Shown here in pieces: positions 5,362 to 8,206 of a stretch of DNA of 8,206 bases. Numbering within the stretch: position 1 is the first letter of the stretch; each line of letters opens with the position of its first letter. Below the pieces are notes generated by a model. The model worked only from the letters and a program-made list of their open reading frames with translations. It did not search any database and was not told the origin of the DNA. The stretch is taken from the NCBI GenBank assembly GCA_024710675.1, contig JANJUH010000448.1:1-8206 (forward strand). The letters are read 5' to 3'. The stretch is from Lysobacterales bacterium (GTDB taxonomy: Bacteria; Pseudomonadota; Gammaproteobacteria; Xanthomonadales; SZUA-5). The translations under genes were made by a program, and so were the position numbers.

Positions 5362-7305
5362 TCACTCGAATCCATCGGCATGCACCCGCGCGGCCTCCCA
5401 GCGGCGCCTGAACTCGGAAACCGGCTGCCCGGACAGCGTGCGCAGGCCGAGCGCCTCGCGTTCGCGCGCGATGGCACTGCGCAAGGCCTCGGAGCCGTGG
5501 ACCTCGAACTCGTCGAGGACCCCATCGAGCAGCGTCACCATCGGTGGCGTGATCAGGGCCGTGCCGTCGCCATCGACCAGACTCTGCATCGCCGGCATCC
5601 AGGCTTCCTTCACCTCACGCAGGCGATCGATGAAGGTGCTGGAACGGAAGCTCGCCTGCCAGAGCTCGGCCTGCAAGGATTCGTAGAGCGCGACCTGATG
5701 CTGGCCACCGGGCGTGGCCCGCAACTGCTCGTCGCGCAAGCGACGCAGCAAGGCGAGCTCGGCGATCGCGCCGGAGCCTTCGACGCCCGATGGGCGACTC
5801 GGCCAGAAGCCGGTCCATTGCTGCAGCATCTCGAAGTAGCACAGCTGCGGCTCGGGCTCCGCGGGGACCGTACGCACGACCGTCGATTGCGGCAAGGTAC
5901 CGGGACCCGCCGGTGGCGAGAGCGCGACGATCGTGAGGTTGAACTCGCCGATGGCCGCGCCGAGATCCCTCATGTAGGGCTGCGGCAATGCGCTGGCGTA
6001 GGCCGGCAGCTCGAAGGTCCGGGTGCTGCTGCCGCCCGACGGAAACTGCACGTGCACCTGCGCACTGACCGGATCTGCACCCACATACTCTGCGATCAGC
6101 GGCATCGGAATCCGCCCTGGTGGCCCGTGATGCAGCCGGGTATCGAAGCCTACCGTCGCCTGCGGAGCCATCGCCGCCCAGGCGTAATGCGCCGAGACCC
6201 CGAAGCGGCGTGCCAGGAACAGCCGCTCGCCTTCGCTCGTCATCCGCAGTCGCGCGTCCGCCGCACCCGGAAGGTGCTGCAGCGGATTGGCATCGAAGAG
6301 CGTCGCCGACAGTCGCCGGAACACTCGCCCGCTGTCGGCGATCACCGTGGACTCGAAACCGGCCGCCACGAGGTCGCGCAGCCCATCGCCGTCGGCATCG
6401 ATCAGGACCACCGCCCCGGAGCCCGGCAAGGCGGGACCGAGCACGAAGTCGGCAGGCCCGGGTCCCTCCTGGTGCAGCCAGTGCACGGCGTGCGAGGTGC
6501 CGAGCGCGATGCCGATGCGCCAGGGCGCGGTCGAGAGGATCTCGGCGGCGATCGACTCGCCGACGCCTTCACCGAGCCCGGCGCAGGCCGGCACGTCATG
6601 GAGCACATAGGGCGGCTCGGCATCGACGCCCTGCTGTATCGCCAGGGTGCATGGCGTGGCCATGAACAGGTCTTCGCGCCCATCGCCATTGGCATCGATC
6701 ACCGCCGCGGCCGCACGCAGCTCGAAGTCGAAGCTCTGCCAGGGCGCGAAGCGTGGGTCCTCGCCAGGCTGGGTCAGGTTGCGCAGCAACAGCGGCGGGA
6801 AGCCGAAGCGCACCAGCAAGAGATCGTCCGGCGTCTCGGGACGCGCATCGGCATCGACAGCAAGAACCTGCCGCGCCTGCCAGAGCGGTGCCAGCGCCAG
6901 CCCGGCCGGACGCAGCCGCCCCGGGCTGTCGCCCTGCACGCCACCGAGGTTGATGTAGACCTCCACCGGGCTTGCCGTCCCGCCCTGCTGCGCGACCGCC
7001 ACATCGAGGTCGCCATCGCCATCCAGGTCGCTCAGGACCAGGCCCTGCGGCAGGTCCGCAGTATGGACGTCGCCGATCAGGCTGCCGCCCGCCAGCACGG
7101 CGATCCGGCCTGGATCGGCGGTGAACTCGAGCGGCAGGATGCTGGCAACCAGATCCTCGATGCCATCGCCGTCCAGATCACCGACGGCCGCGGCCTGGAT
7201 CGGCAACTCGTACTCGTCTCGACTCTGCTCGGCCAGGCGCAGGTGTTGCGCCGTAGCCGGCATGCCCAGCCCGACCAGGCCCACAAGGCAAAGAACAGCA
7301 CGCAT
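5362..7305 (-). CDS. Secreted FG-GAP/VCBS beta-propeller protein with helical C-terminus and -ADGFE end
   Basis: This 647-residue exported protein starts at ATG 7305 behind AAGGAGG with an 8-nt gap. Its N-terminus MRAVLCLVGLVGLGMPATAQ is a signal peptide with an A-T-A cleavage site before Gln20. Four calcium-binding FG-GAP motifs are visible: DLDGDGIEDL (43-52), DLDGDGDLDV (93-102), DANGDGREDL (204-213) and DADGDGLRDL (303-312). A degenerate one lies near 150-163. They indicate an integrin-alpha-like beta-propeller over about residues 35-345. Residues 405-450 (VHVQFPSGGSSTRTFELPAY) may be a UnbV/ASPIC-like beta-sandwich, which is tentative. Residues 511-640 are charged and mostly helical, unusual for this family, and I do not recognise them. 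The end is VHADGFE. It is the first gene of a likely operon with the regulator and kinase. A secreted ligand-binding or signal-presenting partner of the sensor is possible but unproven. Confidence 0.88.
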   Translation of the reverse strand: MRAVLCLVGLVGLGMPATAQHLRLAEQSRDEYELPIQAAAVGDLDGDGIEDLVASILPLEFTADPGRIAVLAGGSLIGDVHTADLPQGLVLSDLDGDGDLDVAVAQQGGTASPVEVYINLGGVQGDSPGRLRPAGLALAPLWQARQVLAVDADARPETPDDLLLVRFGFPPLLLRNLTQPGEDPRFAPWQSFDFELRAAAAVIDANGDGREDLFMATPCTLAIQQGVDAEPPYVLHDVPACAGLGEGVGESIAAEILSTAPWRIGIALGTSHAVHWLHQEGPGPADFVLGPALPGSGAVVLIDADGDGLRDLVAAGFESTVIADSGRVFRRLSATLFDANPLQHLPGAADARLRMTSEGERLFLARRFGVSAHYAWAAMAPQATVGFDTRLHHGPPGRIPMPLIAEYVGADPVSAQVHVQFPSGGSSTRTFELPAYASALPQPYMRDLGAAIGEFNLTIVALSPPAGPGTLPQSTVVRTVPAEPEPQLCYFEMLQQWTGFWPSRPSGVEGSGAIAELALLRRLRDEQLRATPGGQHQVALYESLQAELWQASFRSSTFIDRLREVKEAWMPAMQSLVDGDGTALITPPMVTLLDGVLDEFEVHGSEALRSAIAREREALGLRTLSGQPVSEFRRRWEAARVHADGFE

Positions 7306-7313
7306 CCGCTCGA

Positions 7314-7320
7314 CCTCCTT
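7314..7320 (-). promoter_or_regulatory. Strong ribosome-binding site of the FG-GAP gene
   Basis: AAGGAGG on the minus strand lies 8 nt before ATG 7305. It fixes the start at the signal peptide and rules out the 79-residue upstream extension to 7542, which is rich in Arg, Ala and Pro and lacks coding character. Confidence 0.8.
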
Positions 7321-7345
7321 CAGGACTGCGAGCATCCTGGGCCGG

Positions 7346-7357
7346 GCAGCCGGCTGC
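7346..7357. repeat. Perfect 12-bp palindrome in the FG-GAP gene leader
   Basis: GCAGCCGGCTGC is fully self-complementary and lies about 41-52 nt upstream of the FG-GAP start. It could be a dimeric regulator site or mRNA leader hairpin. In DNA this GC-rich, chance is a real alternative. Confidence 0.35.
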
Positions 7358-7586
7358 GGCAGCCACGGGTTCAGGGGCTTGACGAAGGCTCCGGCCGCTG
7401 ATCTCGCACGCTGGGCCGCCGCCTGCCGGGCAGGCTGGCGCCCAGCCATCACAGGACCGCCACTCGGGCAGACCCGGAACGACCCGGTCCCGGGCGTCGA
7501 AAGCGGCACGATCTTTCCGGCCAGACCAAGGTGGCGCGCCAAAGGGAGGATTCACGGGAACGTTGTCAATCCCCTGCGCATGGGCT

Positions 7587-7600
7587 CGCCGGGCCCGGCG
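7587..7600. repeat. Perfect 14-bp palindrome upstream of the lyase-like gene
   Basis: CGCCGGGCCCGGCG is fully self-complementary and ends 45 nt before ATG 7646. It is followed by a second small inverted repeat, GCAGG (7601-7605) with CCTGC (7616-7620). It could be an operator or a 5' leader structure; both are inference. Confidence 0.4.
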
Positions 7601-7645
7601 GCAGGCGCCATTGTCCCTGCACCGTGGCACAGGAAACCGCCATCG

Positions 7646-8206
7646 ATGGGCCAATGGACCAGCCTGCTTGCTCTGCTGTGCTGCGGCGCCAGCCCGGCCG
7701 GGCTGGTTGTCGCGAGCCCGGCCCAGGCCCTGTTCGCCGACGGCTTCGAGCCCACCCTGCTCGACTGCGTCAGCGGCACGCTGGGTGGCGTTACGCTTCC
7801 CGCACCCGACCTCGCGGGCGCCGAGCGCCTGGCTTGCTTCGAAATCGTCAGCGATCAGGCGCCACGTCCGGAGGCCCGCAGCGAGGTCGCCCGCGGTGCG
7901 CTGCCGATCGCCCGCGCCAGGGCGCTGCGCGATGTCGACCTGAGCCGACTTGTCGTCATCGGACCCGGGGGACGGCGCTGGCCGGCGCAATTCGAGGTGC
8001 GCTCGCGCTGGGGTCGACCCCTCGCCGAGACCGCCGGCGAGATCCGCTGGCTCGCTACGGAACTGGCCGTCGAGATGCCCTATGCCGGGCGCGCCACGCT
8101 GGCCTTGCTGCGTTTGCCGGCAGCGCCCGCCGCCAGCGACCCAGGAGCACTGGTGGTGCAAGGCAGCGGTGCCCAGCGCAGCATCGACACCGGCGCTGCC
8201 GAGTTC
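7646..8206 (+). CDS. Secreted PcRGLX/YetA-like lyase-type protein with N-terminal ADGFE tag (3'-partial)
   Basis: The frame is open from ATG 7646 through the right edge, giving 187 residues with strong G/C third positions. AGGA (7631-7634) lies 11 nt upstream. The N-terminus is a signal peptide (residues 1-28) ending in SPAQA, and the mature protein would begin LFADGFEP. After a cysteine-containing linker (DCVSGTLGG... and LACFEIVSD), residues about 85-170 read LPIARARALRDVDLSRLVVI, then GRRWPAQFEVRSRWGRPLAE and EIRWLATEL. This order (pleasant small-residue entry strand, L-x-V-x-x-x-G-x-x-W-P-A-Q-F, R-W, then I-R-W-L) resembles the N-terminal RIFT-barrel domain of exo-rhamnogalacturonan lyase-like PcRGLX/YetA proteins, which act on pectin-type polysaccharides. 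The catalytic part is outside the window, so the activity cannot be confirmed. A 327-codon frame on the opposite strand is a shadow. It is transcribed divergently from the FG-GAP/two-component operon. Confidence 0.75.
   Translation, partial: MGQWTSLLALLCCGASPAGLVVASPAQALFADGFEPTLLDCVSGTLGGVTLPAPDLAGAERLACFEIVSDQAPRPEARSEVARGALPIARARALRDVDLSRLVVIGPGGRRWPAQFEVRSRWGRPLAETAGEIRWLATELAVEMPYAGRATLALLRLPAAPAASDPGALVVQGSGAQRSIDTGAAEF

Larger units (their letters stand above)
7306..7645. other. Divergent intergenic region (340 bp) serving two exported-protein genes
   Basis: This region must hold the promoters of both the FG-GAP/two-component operon (minus) and the lyase-like gene (plus). The minus strand contains an exact TTGACA (7569-7564), but nothing like TATAAT follows at 16-19 nt. 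On the plus strand TTGACG (7379-7384) also lacks a -10 partner. Two perfect palindromes are present, at 7346-7357 and 7587-7600. Direct repeats of GACCCGG lie near 7470-7490. Promoters may use a different sigma factor or an activator such as the neighbouring regulator. Confidence 0.5.

Noticed and set aside
5263..7401. A 712-codon open frame on the plus strand, antisense to the FG-GAP gene
   Set aside because: It is a shadow frame of GC-rich DNA: Arg/Gln/His-rich with no domain or signal, while the minus-strand frame has a signal peptide, strong ribosome-binding site and FG-GAP motifs.
7379..7407. TTGACG as a plus-strand -35 box
   Set aside because: At 16-18 nt the downstream hexamers (ATCTCG, TCTCGC, CTCGCA) do not resemble a -10, and the site is about 240 nt from the nearest plus-strand start.
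7178..8161. A 327-codon minus-strand open frame over the lyase-like gene
   Set aside because: It crosses into the FG-GAP gene in another frame, has no recognisable domain, and the plus strand carries a signal peptide and coding-like third positions.

Overview
This is an 8.2 kb window of GC-rich bacterial chromosome, with strong G/C preference at third codon positions. Protein style and the recurring -DGFE signature suggest a gammaproteobacterium of the Lysobacterales/Xanthomonadales type (Dokdonella or Rhodanobacter-like). This is inference; there is no rRNA or marker gene to confirm it. No tRNA, rRNA, CRISPR array, insertion sequence or phage gene was seen.

Layout. (1) 1-724 (+): 3' end of an exported, cysteine-containing protein with a cadherin/Ig-like repeat, ending in -ENGFE. 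(2) 725-958: spacer holding two facing REP-like hairpins (REPIN-like). (3) 959-2251 (+): a 430-aa polytopic transporter related to the ATP/ADP (NTP/NDP) exchanger and MFS group. (4) 2252-2767: a 516-bp spacer between convergent genes, holding a coding-like relic with a diverged in-phase direct repeat. (5) 7305 down to 2768 (-): a probable three-gene operon, read right to left. It encodes a secreted FG-GAP beta-propeller protein (647 aa, C-terminal -ADGFE), then a NarL/LuxR-type response regulator (218 aa), then a 7TMR-DISM-type histidine kinase (630 aa) whose start overlaps the regulator's end by 11 nt. (6) 7306-7645: divergent intergenic region with two perfect palindromes. (7) 7646-8206 (+): 5' end of a secreted protein with LFADGFE right after the signal peptide and a region resembling the N-terminal domain of PcRGLX/YetA-like polysaccharide lyases.

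How the parts may work together. The kinase has a periplasmic jelly-roll-like domain, seven membrane helices, and a cytoplasmic HisKA_3/HATPase output, so with the adjacent regulator it forms a complete two-component system. The secreted FG-GAP protein at the head of the operon and the divergently transcribed lyase-like gene make a surface or carbohydrate-related signal plausible, but no ligand can be read from sequence. The most unusual items are the secreted-propeller/two-component operon, the repeated -DGFE tag in three different exported proteins, the REPIN-like element, and the 56-codon-spaced repeat in the relic.
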